Origin: Diphasiastrum complanatum
Lineage: Eukaryota > Streptophyta > Lycopodiopsida > Lycopodiales > Lycopodiaceae
Direction of reading: 5' to 3'
DNA length: 64,000 bases
Assembly: GCA_029204225.1 (NCBI GenBank)
Contig: CM055115.1
Location: 8,601,466 to 8,665,465, forward strand
Shown: positions 10,065 through 20,037 of the stretch, one piece after another
Numbering within the stretch: position 1 is the stretch's first letter
Layout: the number at the start of each line of letters is the position of its first letter
Position numbers and translations under genes: made by a program
The notes under the pieces: model-generated
The model's input: only the letters and a program-made list of their open reading frames with translations
Database searches by the model: none
Told to the model about the DNA's origin: nothing

Positions 10065-10840
10065 TACCTTCAAAGTATTCACTATATTTATGTTCCCATT
10101 TTATGTATATCATCCATAGTAATGGATTATAGAAATCAACTAGCAGCTCTATTCAACTTTTCTTTGAGTACTTTTGGACATTCAACACCTTATTATTGAA
10201 TGTCACAATAAACCTTAAGTAATTATATGTTTTGAAAGTTTGGTTGCAATCATTTTCAAAGGCTGGTTCGTTTTGTCTCAACAATTCTAAGGCTATATCA
10301 TGTGAAGTCTTTCATTTATTACCTTATTGGAGATGTCTCCTTTGAATTCCTGAATTCGATATGTGGGCACATCAAATTGAATAGGCAATATGAGATACAT
10401 CCCATAAACTAAAGATAAGGGTGTTTTTTTGGTTGTTATCTTTTCGTATTTGGATATGCTAAAGGAACTGCTGGTATTTTTGTGTCCCAAGTTAGATTTA
10501 GAACAGCTTAATGAATGAATCTAGATCAGCAGAAAATAGGGATGGAGAGGATAGAAATCCAACAGTTCTTGTCCGCTTAACACTAGGCTGCCACAATATG
10601 GGAATCCAAGTTTGATCTCCTGTTAAAAACCCCACAGCTTGCTATTGCAGTTGTGTAGTTGTATCAGCCCTTGGCGTACTCCCCCTGATGGTGTTGTGTT
10701 GCTTCCTTCTAGCAGCTCACTACTAGCATTTCGGCTTCCTCCTGAAGTTTGTTACATTTATCGTCTCTGTCATGGAGCTGGCCCTCTATATCAGATAACT
10801 GCTGCTACCGTCATTGCAAATCTACCATGGAGTGTCGCAG
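10065..10840 (-). pseudogene. Gypsy integrase C-terminal / coiled-coil segment, copy 3
   Basis: The third copy. The minus-strand frame 10490-10293 keeps ITTKKTPLSLVYG and ILPIQFDVPTYRIQEF. A 20-bp insertion (AATCTAGATCAGCAG region near 10520) distinguishes it from the others. The coiled-coil part (10830-10640) here is not fused to copia gag but continues into unique sequence, so this may be closer to the original arrangement. Confidence 0.55.
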
Positions 10841-11545
10841 ATTAGCCTGCTCCTATATCGCCTCTGGATCGATAGCCATCCACTACATTGCCCCGTAACA
10901 GGTAACATCCCTTGCCTTTCTACAAGCTTCTTTTCTAATTGCAAATTTTTCTCCCATAGAAATCCTTGCTCTTCGACATACTACTCTATCTTGTCAGCTA
11001 CTCTCGTTCACACTATGGTCTTGGTCCATTCCTTTAGCCCAACATTATCTATCCGAACTGGTCCCCCTGCAGTGCTAGTGATTTGAGATCGCAAAAGCTC
11101 CTTTTCATACTCATAAGCATCCTTGGATGTTTGGGCTGTAAACAACTCCTTTGGTAGTTCAGTAATCCGCTCAAAATACTGAGCATTTCGTTCACGCAAT
11201 AGATTGTTATCCTCTTCTTTTCTCCTTGTCTCGTCTTGAATGTTTGCACTTGTGCTTGATATTGGCACAATTTTGGTGCCTCCTCTCCTCCGCAACCCTA
11301 AGTTGTTCCATTTGTTGTAAATATAATGTATGCCAATATGCGGCCTGGTCTTTCAAAGATAGATATTGTCTTACAAAATCTATCCTAGATTTAAATCCTG
11401 GGGAAAATATATTAGCAGCTTGCAAGAAATTTATGATGATCACATCATCAACATATTTCGTGTTCTCCGCCAATATTGTAACATCCTTAGGTTGGTCAAC
11501 AGTGTACGACACTAAATTGCCTGCTGGTGTAAACTCGTGTGGCAA
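10841..11545 (-). pseudogene. Coiled-coil protein remnant of unknown function
   Basis: Two overlapping minus-strand frames (11545-11207 and 11295-11008) look like one protein split by a frameshift near 11270. The first encodes ENTKYVDDVIIINFLQAANI and then QAAYWHTLYLQQMEQLRVAEER; the second continues with ERNAQYFERITELPKELFT and KDAYEYEKELLRSQI, rich in Glu, Lys, Arg and Leu in heptad spacing. It runs towards the coiled-coil segment at 10640-10830, so the three parts may be one capsid-like or structural protein of a retroelement, possibly the gypsy element whose integrase lies beside it. That link is inference; I recognise no named family. Confidence 0.4.
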
Positions 11546-12722
11546 TCCTCCATATGCGTCCCCATCCTGTTGTTATGTCCCAGCTGAATCTCATGTCAGT
11601 CCCTCCAGCAGCCCTATGTCCTGTTGTCGTCCCGGACTGAATGAATCGGACTGTTCTTATGCTTTATCACCTGGCAATGACAAGGTACTTCTCAAAGCAG
11701 GCTCCTGAACAGAAATATGTTGAACTAGCTGTGCCTCTTGATTAGTGAAAACACCAAAACTGTCGCACAATTTTGTGATGTGTGCTCCCCATTCACTACA
11801 CTTCTATTCGCTTTCCAAACATTTCATGAACTATGAATAAGAAATTATTCCCCAAGGTATTGGCGTTCCATGCAATGCAACTTGAATCAGTGCAAAAGAT
11901 TTTACTGATATGTAATGTTCAATGTGCTTCCCAAAAACGTCATATCCTAATACAGAGTTTTCTTCTTTTAATCTATCCAAACACTTATAGTTACTAACGA
12001 GCTTCTCTCACATCCCCGGAAAGAGGATACATATTCTACTATTTGCCTAAAAGATTAATTAATGCCAGTAGTCTCATTGATATAACTCTCTTTTAATGTA
12101 ATCTTAAAGATATTACTGATAGTGATAGTAACTTCCTCTGCTACCACACATCAACGTATATTCAGCCTGTTCTTTTTATCCTCCGTTTTATTAAAAGGCT
12201 CAACACTTTCCTTTAAAACCCTCAAAACCGTACCATACCACCGCAAAACTTAAAATTACTCCTAACACCGTAATTATGTACAATAACATTTAAAATGTAA
12301 ATCAATAATTCCAATAACTTCACAAAACTAGAGTTTTTTTTTTTTTTGACAAATTATTTCCAATACTAATTCCTTTTCTTCTTCTTTTCCACTTTATATT
12401 TTTCATTAAATCACAAACATTCCCAATAATAGAAAGTCTACTGACTAAAGAAGTGAAAATATCAAATTGATAATAAAAAGTATTCAATCCATGATGTTCT
12501 GATGAACAAAAAAAACGATGCACAATCGCATCATAACAGAACGTTCGCAACTCAACCAAAAATGTTGCGCATAGTGTCCACTATAAAGAGTACCACGACG
12601 AATATCAACAATCCAACAACTAAAAATAACACTACATCGATTCCAAATAGCCTGTAATCTTTGTTCCATATTGCAAAGTTACTCAGTTGTTCTCTCTTTT
12701 TTTCAATCATCTCTTGCTGATG
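11546..12722. other. No recognised gene
   Basis: AT-rich DNA with only short frames on both strands and a T-run at 12334-12347. I see no domain, LTR end or known repeat here. The short minus-strand frames at 12320-12797 overlap one another and look like chance. Confidence 0.5.
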
Positions 12723-13016
12723 TATTATGTACCATAACGGTTCGCCCTTCAAGGACAGCCTGCAAGGGGCACGACACAAGTCTGGCATTATCGACATGTT
12801 CGTGTGTCACGCATCACCATCCTAGGTGGTAATGTGCCACCGACAAGACTGTGCTTGACGGGACCCACTATGCTATGCCTATATAGTGGTGGGGTTTCCC
12901 TCTTTCCTTTAACTTAGTCTACCCGAGAGTTGGTGGATGGAGAGCACGTGGATGAGCCAGGATGTATCTCTAGGCCAGGAGTGTGCTAGGGAGAGCTAAG
13001 CACGATGGCTGGAGGT
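12723..13016 (+). mobile_element. Gypsy chromovirus LTR fragment, copy 1
   Basis: From TATGTACCATAACGG to about GCTGGAGGTAT it matches the 3' LTR at 31163-31584, including CACGCATCACCATCCTAGG and CTATGCCTATATAGTGGTGG, whose TATATAG is the likely TATA box. The last 130 bp of the LTR are missing; the palindrome-rich DNA begins just beyond. Confidence 0.7.
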
Positions 13017-13074
13017 ATCACAAGAACACATGTAGCAAATATCCACGCACCACGCAAGTGTCATTTCCGACAGC

Positions 13075-13415
13075 AGATCGGCCGGATGTCGTGAAATTCA
13101 AACCGCATGGATTATCCATGCCAACTCCGACAACCGGCAGTTGGGCAAACCTCCGACAACGGTGCCGGAAATGGAAATTTTAATTTCGCGTGGATAATCC
13201 ACGCCATAGTAAAAAAATTCTAAAAAAGGCTCAGCTTTCACGTGGATACCCCGTGGATATCACGTGGATAATTATCCACGCGAAATTTTTTTTTCTACAC
13301 GCAAAATTTAGAGAGCTGGGGCCGTGGATAAATTTTTTTTTCTATCCACGCGGTATCCACGCAATTAAGTTTCTGGATTTCACGTGGATTATCCACGCGT
13401 GGATAATCCACGCAA
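13075..13415. repeat. Cluster of GTGGAT/ATCCAC palindromes
   Basis: At least eight copies of the half-site CGTGGATA or its complement TATCCACG, several as inverted pairs: 13188-13204 (8-bp arms around a central A), 13263-13280 (a perfect 18-bp palindrome, CGTGGATAATTATCCACG) and a double one at 13384-13413. Arrays of short repeated motifs near an end are typical of CACTA elements, where they bind the accessory transposase protein. A decayed CACTA transposase starts 2 kb to the right. I did not find a convincing terminal inverted repeat, so the link is inference. Confidence 0.5.
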
Positions 13416-14278
13416 ATTTTTTTGACCAAAAAAAAAAATATTTGGCGCGAACCAAAATGTGGTTCGCTCCTAAACTAGAGATCGACTTTCTTTTTTCCTG
13501 TTGTGTCAGAGAGAGAAAAAGATGAGATGGGGATGAATGTGAGTGAGAAGATTGATAGTATTTAGGGTTTTTAGTTCATTGATGGATGTTAATAGTATGT
13601 GTTTTGTGATCATAAGTTTTGAGATCTTTTTTATTTGTCATGTAGGCTTGGATATGAAAAATGAAAAAAGAGCTTTCATTGCAAAGGATTGAAAGATCAA
13701 GTGCATGCAAAAGGAAAAGCAAAGATTGCAAAGCAATGGAGATACAATAGTAAACGTAAATTCACATTTATTTCGATTCATTTGTATTTAGTTGATAACT
13801 TAATGTGTTATCTATTGATGCATTATATTGTGGTTTCCATTACTTTCTATTATGCATTCTAGCATGCAAATCATGTGTAAAATAGAAACATTGCATTGAA
13901 TTCTTTAATAAATACATCAATAGATACATTCACGTTCTCTTCCACATTTGGCTCTTCAAAAGTTTCTACATTTTCTTCCACATCCGAAGTTGTAGAGCCT
14001 CTCTACAAAATAGAATCAAAGATTCAATTAAATTGAGATTAAACTTACTTGTAAACCACAAAGTAAACAATCACAAAACAATAAAGGTTAAGAGTTTACG
14101 ATTGGAAACAATCCATGAGATTCCATAAAAGCCTTAAGGCCGGCATATCCATCATCGTAACCTTGTTTGTACTCCGCGATGGTCATGTGTCTTCCAAAAT
14201 CACTAAGCTACATTCAACAAAAAAAACATAGCTTAGCAATACAATATAGTTTAGCAATAAAAAACATTGACAATCTCA
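13416..14278. other. No recognised gene
   Basis: AT-rich DNA between the palindrome cluster and the minus-strand ORF pair. CACTACAAAAATAG at 14278 resembles a CACTA terminus, but no matching inverted end or target duplication was seen. Confidence 0.45.
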
Positions 14279-14954
14279 CTACAAAAATAGAATCATAGTA
14301 AAAACTATTGCACTTACAGATTGGGCCTCTAGATTGTCATGTTTACTTTGGCCATGTTTTAAGAGCTTCTCGGCGGTGGCCTTATGTTGTTGTTCATACT
14401 TTTGGTTTGCAACAATTCTTCTTTCACCTTCCTCCAATCCCTTTTGGAGCACCATCCAGGCTTCGTGGGATTCTTGGGATTCCTCACGGCTCTTCTCATC
14501 AATTGCCTTTTGTTTTGAATCCAAAGGCACATTGTATTCAAGGCTCAAGTCCTACTAAAAGCATTGGATTGAGGGAATTCAAAATATAAAGTCTCTATTA
14601 TTTTATTTTTGTCTTCAAGCGATTAGGAGGACCAATTGATCATGTAATCTTTACCAAAATATAAAGCAACTAAATCAGGCAAACGGGCATGAACTACATT
14701 GCCATGCATAATTTTTATAGCTCCACCATGTGGATTAAGATCATAAAACACACTACACGATTCTTGGGAAGGGGCATCTTCGGAAGCTCTTCTCTTGGAT
14801 GATTCACCTGAAGAAGATAACACAAGATTTTTGATTCTATCTCTTTGTTGAGGAGATAGATTCTCAAACCACTCTTGAGTACGGGCTCCTCACGAGCTCT
14901 TCTCCTAGATGGTCTCCCACTTGACCTTCCACTTGACCTACCACTTGAAAACAT
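14279..14954 (-). pseudogene. Candidate accessory ORF of the CACTA element, divergent from the transposase
   Basis: On the minus strand the ATG at 14954 opens MFSSGRSSGRSSGRPSRRRA, a Ser/Arg repeat. A one-base shift near 14880 leads into EWFENLSPQQRDRIKN and SSGESSKRRASEDAPSQES, ending at 14623. A further frame at 14548-14279 gives an acidic/basic helix-rich tail (KAIDEKSREESQESHEAWMV ... QQHKATAEKLLKH). The parts could be exons of one small basic, coiled-coil protein. It lies head to head with the transposase, with about 470 bp between. CACTA elements often carry a second, DNA-binding protein, which is the suggested role; the sequence itself matches no family I can name. Confidence 0.35.
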
Positions 14955-15872
14955 TGTAACAAAGAAAAACTTTAAAAGTTAGAAAGTAGTGGAGAATGGG
15001 AGTGAAAGAGTAGTGAAGATTATTATGTCAAATCGTATTGATCATAATATTATTCCAGGGAAATTATCGTACTTCCACATGATTTAGAGAAAGAAAAAGA
15101 ATTGAGCTCTATTACAGAAAAGAGGAGCAGGCAAGACTAGAGTACAATGAACAACTATTGACTGGTTCATCTTCAAGCTCTTCTATCAGTCGACGTAGAC
15201 CGCCTATTGATCCATCACATGTATGTATATTGATTTATCTCATAATTTTTTTATTTGTAATAGTGATGTACTCCTATTTGGTTGAGGATTGTGATATAGT
15301 ATATTGCTCTTTGGAAAGCCAAGACACCACTCCATCACAAATGAAGGTTGCCAATGCACTAAATGTACAAAGACTATTTTGTCAATTTTTGTCACATGTT
15401 AGAATTTGTCAATTTTCACTTGAATGACACTGAAAGAATTTGTGCAATTTGCATTTGGATTATTGGACCAAATTCAACCAAAATATGATGAGAGGATAGC
15501 ATGTACATGCACACAATGCAAAGGCCTTATGGTTCGGACAAGGAGGATTGTCAACGATCATATTTGGTTCAATGGATTGCACACAGAGAATCCAAGAGTA
15601 CGAGAGGTAAACTCTTTTAATTGTTTTTGGAAATGCTTTAATCTTTGACCCTTATGACACTTCAAGTATAGTCTTGCTTCACAAAGGAAAAATCCAAATA
15701 GAATAATTAGATGAAGTTAATCTCTCGCTTTCTTTTAAAAGGAAAAATCCAAATAGAATGATTAGATGAAGTTAATCTCTCACTTGCTTCTAAAAGAAAA
15801 AATCCAAATAGAATGATTAGATGTAGTTAATCTTAATTTTCATATCCAATCACCCATAATAGACTCATTCAC

Positions 15873-15875
<3 letters not shown>

Positions 15876-15932
<57 letters not shown>
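15876..15932. repeat. (GA)n microsatellite
   Basis: Uninterrupted GA run of 57 bp within the first large intron of the CACTA transposase. Confidence 0.97.
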
Positions 15933-15935
<3 letters not shown>

Positions 15936-16162
15936 AGGTAACCAGCACTCCCAATTCTAGGAAGGTGTGTAGCCCTTGTTTTCTTCCGATAAAAGCGTGG
16001 TTCAAATGTTTTTTGTTGGAAGATGAGTTCCACAAAAAAGCCCAAACACACAGGGAGGGAGCATGTGGTGACATTTTGGAGTAGGATATAATCGTGTGGT
16101 TCGGGAGTTTTGATTAGCACTCTATAATGTTCTCTCTGTTTTTCTCTTCATGTGTGTTTAGG

Positions 16163-16229
16163 GTGGGGGTGGGTGTGTGTGTGTGTGCGAGTGTTTGTGT
16201 GTGTTTGTGTGCGTGCGTGTGTGTGTTTC
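16163..16229. repeat. G-rich / (GT)n tract
   Basis: GGGTGGGGGTGGG followed by an imperfect GT run with CGAGTG and CGTGCG interruptions. Alternating GT of this kind can adopt Z-form DNA, and the G-clusters may fold as a quadruplex; neither can be shown from sequence alone. Confidence 0.85.
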
Positions 16230-16276
16230 ATGCTACTGGTTTACGGTTTGTGTTATATATTAATTTATGTTTCATG

Positions 16277-16279
<3 letters not shown>

Positions 16280-16339
<60 letters not shown>
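16280..16339. repeat. (GA)n microsatellite
   Basis: Uninterrupted GA run of about 60 bp, 350 bp from the first GA run and immediately upstream of the SET-like frame. Confidence 0.97.
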
Positions 16340-16341
<2 letters not shown>

Positions 16342-16388
16342 CTGATATATCTAACATTTTCAAACTTTTGTAGAAGAAGAAACATAAG

Positions 16389-17385
16389 TTGGTTTCAAGG
16401 GAAAGAGTTTCAAGAGAGATCGAGAATATTATTGATAGAATAAATCACATGAATATTGATTATGAATCATCATTGGCCTTAGATGATGCTCTTGTTGATG
16501 ATGACCCCTTGCATGATATAATTAGCTCATCAAGGTCTGGTGATTCAATCCATGTCTCCAAATCTCTAGAACATTTTTATTACCCAACTACACCTATCCT
16601 AGATATTGCACATGAGTCATCCACAATACTCCACGTTGATTCCACAAACTTGACCACCCCTTTAAAAAAGAGAACACGTCTTGGACGTATTATGACTAGT
16701 TTGAAAGATAATTGCAAATTACTACGCACTGTTAGTGTGTCAAAAGACATTCTAAGTTCTTTGTCTAACCTTCTTCTTTCACCTAGCTTGCAACCATTAG
16801 TAAAAACTTTCATTACAAGTAGATTTTCATGTTGGCCACTCCAATCACCATTACCATTAAATGGAACACAATTTACGTATTGGGGTCGAATATACATGAT
16901 CATGCCTAGTGAACACTTTCCTGAAGTTTGTTTGGGCCTTTTTGCATTGATAATATTGAGGTTCCTCTAAATAGTGTTGTGACATTGATGCCATATGCAG
17001 GACCTCAATACAATTGGGGTGATTGGCATGCTTTGTGTCGTCACCAATGGAGGATGCAAGTATATGGCTTGAATACAAATGCTTGTTCTTTAGAGGAGCA
17101 ACGCATGCAAGGAGGCAACATCTCAAGGGCAAATCGTACATACATTGATGGACGTCCCAATGTGCATGGAAACATTGCTGCATATATAAATGGTTCCATT
17201 GGCCACCCTCTATTGACGAATTGTGATTTTGAAGAACACGCTAATGGAAAATAAGAATATTTTACTAGGAATGTAAAGGGCACTTATGTAATGGTCTGTG
17301 CCACTAGATCTATCAGGTTTGTGGAGGAATTGTTCATCAAGTATAGTCTCAACCGTCCTCTACCCAATGTTTGCAAAAGACAATA
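16389..17385 (+). pseudogene. SET-domain-like protein, decayed, between CACTA transposase exons
   Basis: The first frame (16389-16970) has an unassigned Ser/Asp-rich N-terminus and then FTYWGRIYMIMPSEHFPEVC. A frameshift near 16945 passes to a second frame (16928-17254): EVPLNSVVTLMPYAGPQYNW, RMQVYGLNTNACSLEE, YIDGRPNVHGNIAAYINGSI. This is followed, past an in-frame TAA at 17251, by VMVCATRSIRFVEELFIKYS. The spacing of a ..xPYAG.. strand, an INGSIGHPLLTNC segment (usual SET: NHSCxPN) and VEELFIKY (usual GEELxxDY) resembles the SET methyltransferase core. Known SET proteins methylate lysines; this copy is broken by one frameshift and one stop. It is on the transposase strand, inside its largest intron, so it may be captured cargo or an extra element gene. 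The SET call rests on motif resemblance only. Confidence 0.5.
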
Positions 17386-17770
17386 AGTCATATGTGAAGA
17401 TTTAAATTTTGTTGATATGCAGAGATGTATAATCCATGCATCTTGATTGTATTTGGTTTGTTGCATCAGATATGTCAAATGTTAGAAGCATTATTCGTCA
17501 TTTGCCTAGATGTTTGCATAATGTAATAAGTGAAAGCTAATGAATGTGAAATTCGTAAATATGTAAATATGTAGAAGCGTGCAATTCTTGGAGTTCATTG
17601 AATGTTAACAAGTTGAAAAGAAAAATGGTCTAATAGATACATTGGTATGGTCATACTTTTTAAGCAAAGATGTCATTTATATTCATATGCAACATTTAGA
17701 TCTATCGAGTATTGGAAGGAAATGTTTATCAAACATTGTTTCAACCTACTTCTTGTTATTTTGGTATATA
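17386..17770. other. No recognised gene (CACTA intron DNA)
   Basis: AT-rich sequence between the SET-like frame and the acidic transposase exon, ending in a TTGGTATATAG acceptor-like site. Confidence 0.45.
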
Positions 17771-20037
17771 GGATTCTTCATCCTCATTTAGCGTTGGAGA
17801 CAATAATCCTCGTAATGGTCGACATAGACGACGAATGCAATACAACGGTCCTCATATAAAGCAATTACCTCGTCGTCTACGTCAACGCTTAAAAGAGATG
17901 ATGGAAATTGATGAGCGCATTAATCAAGAGACTAATGCATCTGAATCTAGCTCATCTAGATCTACTTCTTCGCAAACAAGTTCCAACGATGAAAATGAGC
18001 TTCTAATGAATGATGAATTTGAAGTCATGGAAGACATGTTGGATGATATGTACGAGAACAATAGTGCAGCCAAACACAATGAACAAGATGAGGAGGCACT
18101 TTTTGTCTAAAGAAGAACAAAAATTGTGAGAAGAATCAAAGACCGTATTGTATCCTGGAGCAAAGACATATCGTTTGGCGGCTTATCTACTTCTATTAAA
18201 TCTTCAAGCCAAATATAGATGGAGTGACCAAAGCCTCAAATTATTATTTGAGTAAATTTTTTTTCATCTACTTGTCATTTTTGCTTTGAAACAAAATTTA
18301 CAATTTGGACATCTACTGATAATTTTTTTACAATGACTTCTTTTGTCATGTACAGACTATTGAAAAACAAAATTCTCCCAGAAGGGAATGTCATGCTTGA
18401 GACAAGAGATGAGGCACGAAAGATGTCGTCTAACATCGGGATGGACTACAAGCAATATCATGCATGTCCAAAAGATTGTATTTTATATCGAGGAAGGTAC
18501 GAATCACTCAGGAAATGTCCCATTTGTGATACTCCTCGATATAGAGATAATTTGCAAGGGGCAACCATTATTTGCAAAGTTTTAGGATATTTTCCAGTAA
18601 TTCCATGATTGCAACATTTATTTCGTTGTAAATCTCTTGCACAACTTATGGACTGGCTTGCACACCATACCTCTACGGATGGGATGATGAGGGTACCTTC
18701 AGATTCACCTGCATGGAAATGCATCAACAAAGAGTATCCAAGCTTTGCCAATGAGTCAAGAAATGTGAGATTTGGTCTTGCAACAGATGGTGTGAACCCC
18801 TTTGGTGTACGAGCAACTATGTGGTCCATTTGGCTTTTTTGGTTTGTGAATTATAATATTCCTCCTTGGTTGAGTACAAAAAACGGACATATCATGTTGG
18901 CACTTCTAATTCCTGGCCAACGCAAGGTTAAGAACATGGATGTATATCTTGAGCCGCTTATTGACGAGTTGGAAGATTTGTGGAAGGGGATAAAAGCATA
19001 TGCTATTTCGCGCCCCTTACATTAGAGGGAGTTTACACTACATGCCATTGTAATGTGGACAATGCATGACTATCCAACAAAAGAGAGACAAAAAATATCA
19101 AACGCGGAATGGGACTTTGTAAGAGGATGCGAATGGAAGGTATTATTCTTTAGATACTTTATTATTAGAACATTCTTGTTTATAACAATATTTGTTTAGT
19201 CATTTTGAAACACCATGTTTATTCACAATGATTATTTATGAGATTCATGTTTGTCATGTGGCAGTGCAAAATGTATAATGCCATATGGGCTTTTGGTTTC
19301 CACTTTCGTGTTGAAAGGATTGATAACAAGAGACGCACACACGATTGTGGTGTAATAGCATCTTTCCAACAAGAAAGTCAAAGCAGTGCATGAGATCGGA
19401 ATCCCATCTCAGGAGACATAGAATATGTAGGATCTATACAAATAATTTATGATGTGTTATTTGGTCAAAGTGGACACTATTTTTTATTTGATGTGAAATG
19501 GTTCAAGGTAGTTTGTAGAGGGCCAAATGCAACCGCAAAATCGGATCCAAGTGGATTTTTTGTGATTGATTCATCAAAAACATTGAGCATGGAGTCCTTT
19601 GACACACTGGTGTTGCCTCGTCACTGTGAGCAGGTGCACATGCTATGCTATCATGTTTTTCATTTTATTGCAAGTGACTAGTATTTGAGTTTTTGATATG
19701 TTCTAAAATAGTGATTTTTGCAGGTCTTTTTTCAACTAGATCGACTAAACAAGATATGGTGGTTTGTAGCTCAAGTTCAACCATGTTCACGACAAGTATT
19801 TGAGGGTGCAAATGTTGAGAATGAAATGGAAAACCTTCATTTTAAGTATGAGATTGAGCTACCTAGAGATGTAGTAGATCGTCAAACTATACTTGAAGCA
19901 CCCACTTCCATAGATGTTGAGAATAGAAATTCTAATAGCTAGGATGATGAAATAATTTTTGAAAGTGAGAGTGATGATGAAAATCATCTAAGAGGAGACT
20001 CCAGTCAACTACAACAAGATCGAAACAAATTTAGTTA

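Larger units (their letters stand above)
15424..20037 (+). pseudogene. CACTA (En/Spm) transposase, decayed, with introns
   Basis: The N-terminal exon (about 15424-15606) encodes a transposase-associated domain: IACTCTQCKGL and the HIWFNGLHTENP segment, ending at a GTAAAC donor. An exon at about 17771-18250 is Ser-rich and acidic, then after a frame change reads LYPGAKTYRLAAYLLLLNLQ. After a short intron (to TGTACAG, 18354), 18355-19140 encodes the Transposase_21 region: HACPKDCILYRGRYESLRKC, RNVRFGLATDGVNPFG, MDVYLEPLIDELEDLW, with stops at 18606 and 19023. Exons at 19265-19635 and 19723-20037 give the C-terminal DUF4216-like part (DKWFKV type, VFFQLDRLNKIWWFV). Several hundred residues between WTMHDYP and the C-terminal part are missing near 19070-19100, so it cannot be a working transposase. 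Confidence 0.75.

Noticed and set aside
14278-14291. CACTACAAAAATAG as a left CACTA terminus
   Set aside because: The sequence fits, but the only facing match (TTTTGTAGTG at about 25395) gives no matching 3-bp target duplication and lies in unrelated DNA, so element ends are left undefined.
15869-16120. Minus-strand frames of 66-83 residues ending in Ser-Leu repeats
   Set aside because: Produced by the GA microsatellite read on the other strand.
16127-16373. Plus-strand frames of 72-73 residues rich in Val/Cys and Arg-Glu
   Set aside because: They are translations of the GT and GA simple repeats; no gene.
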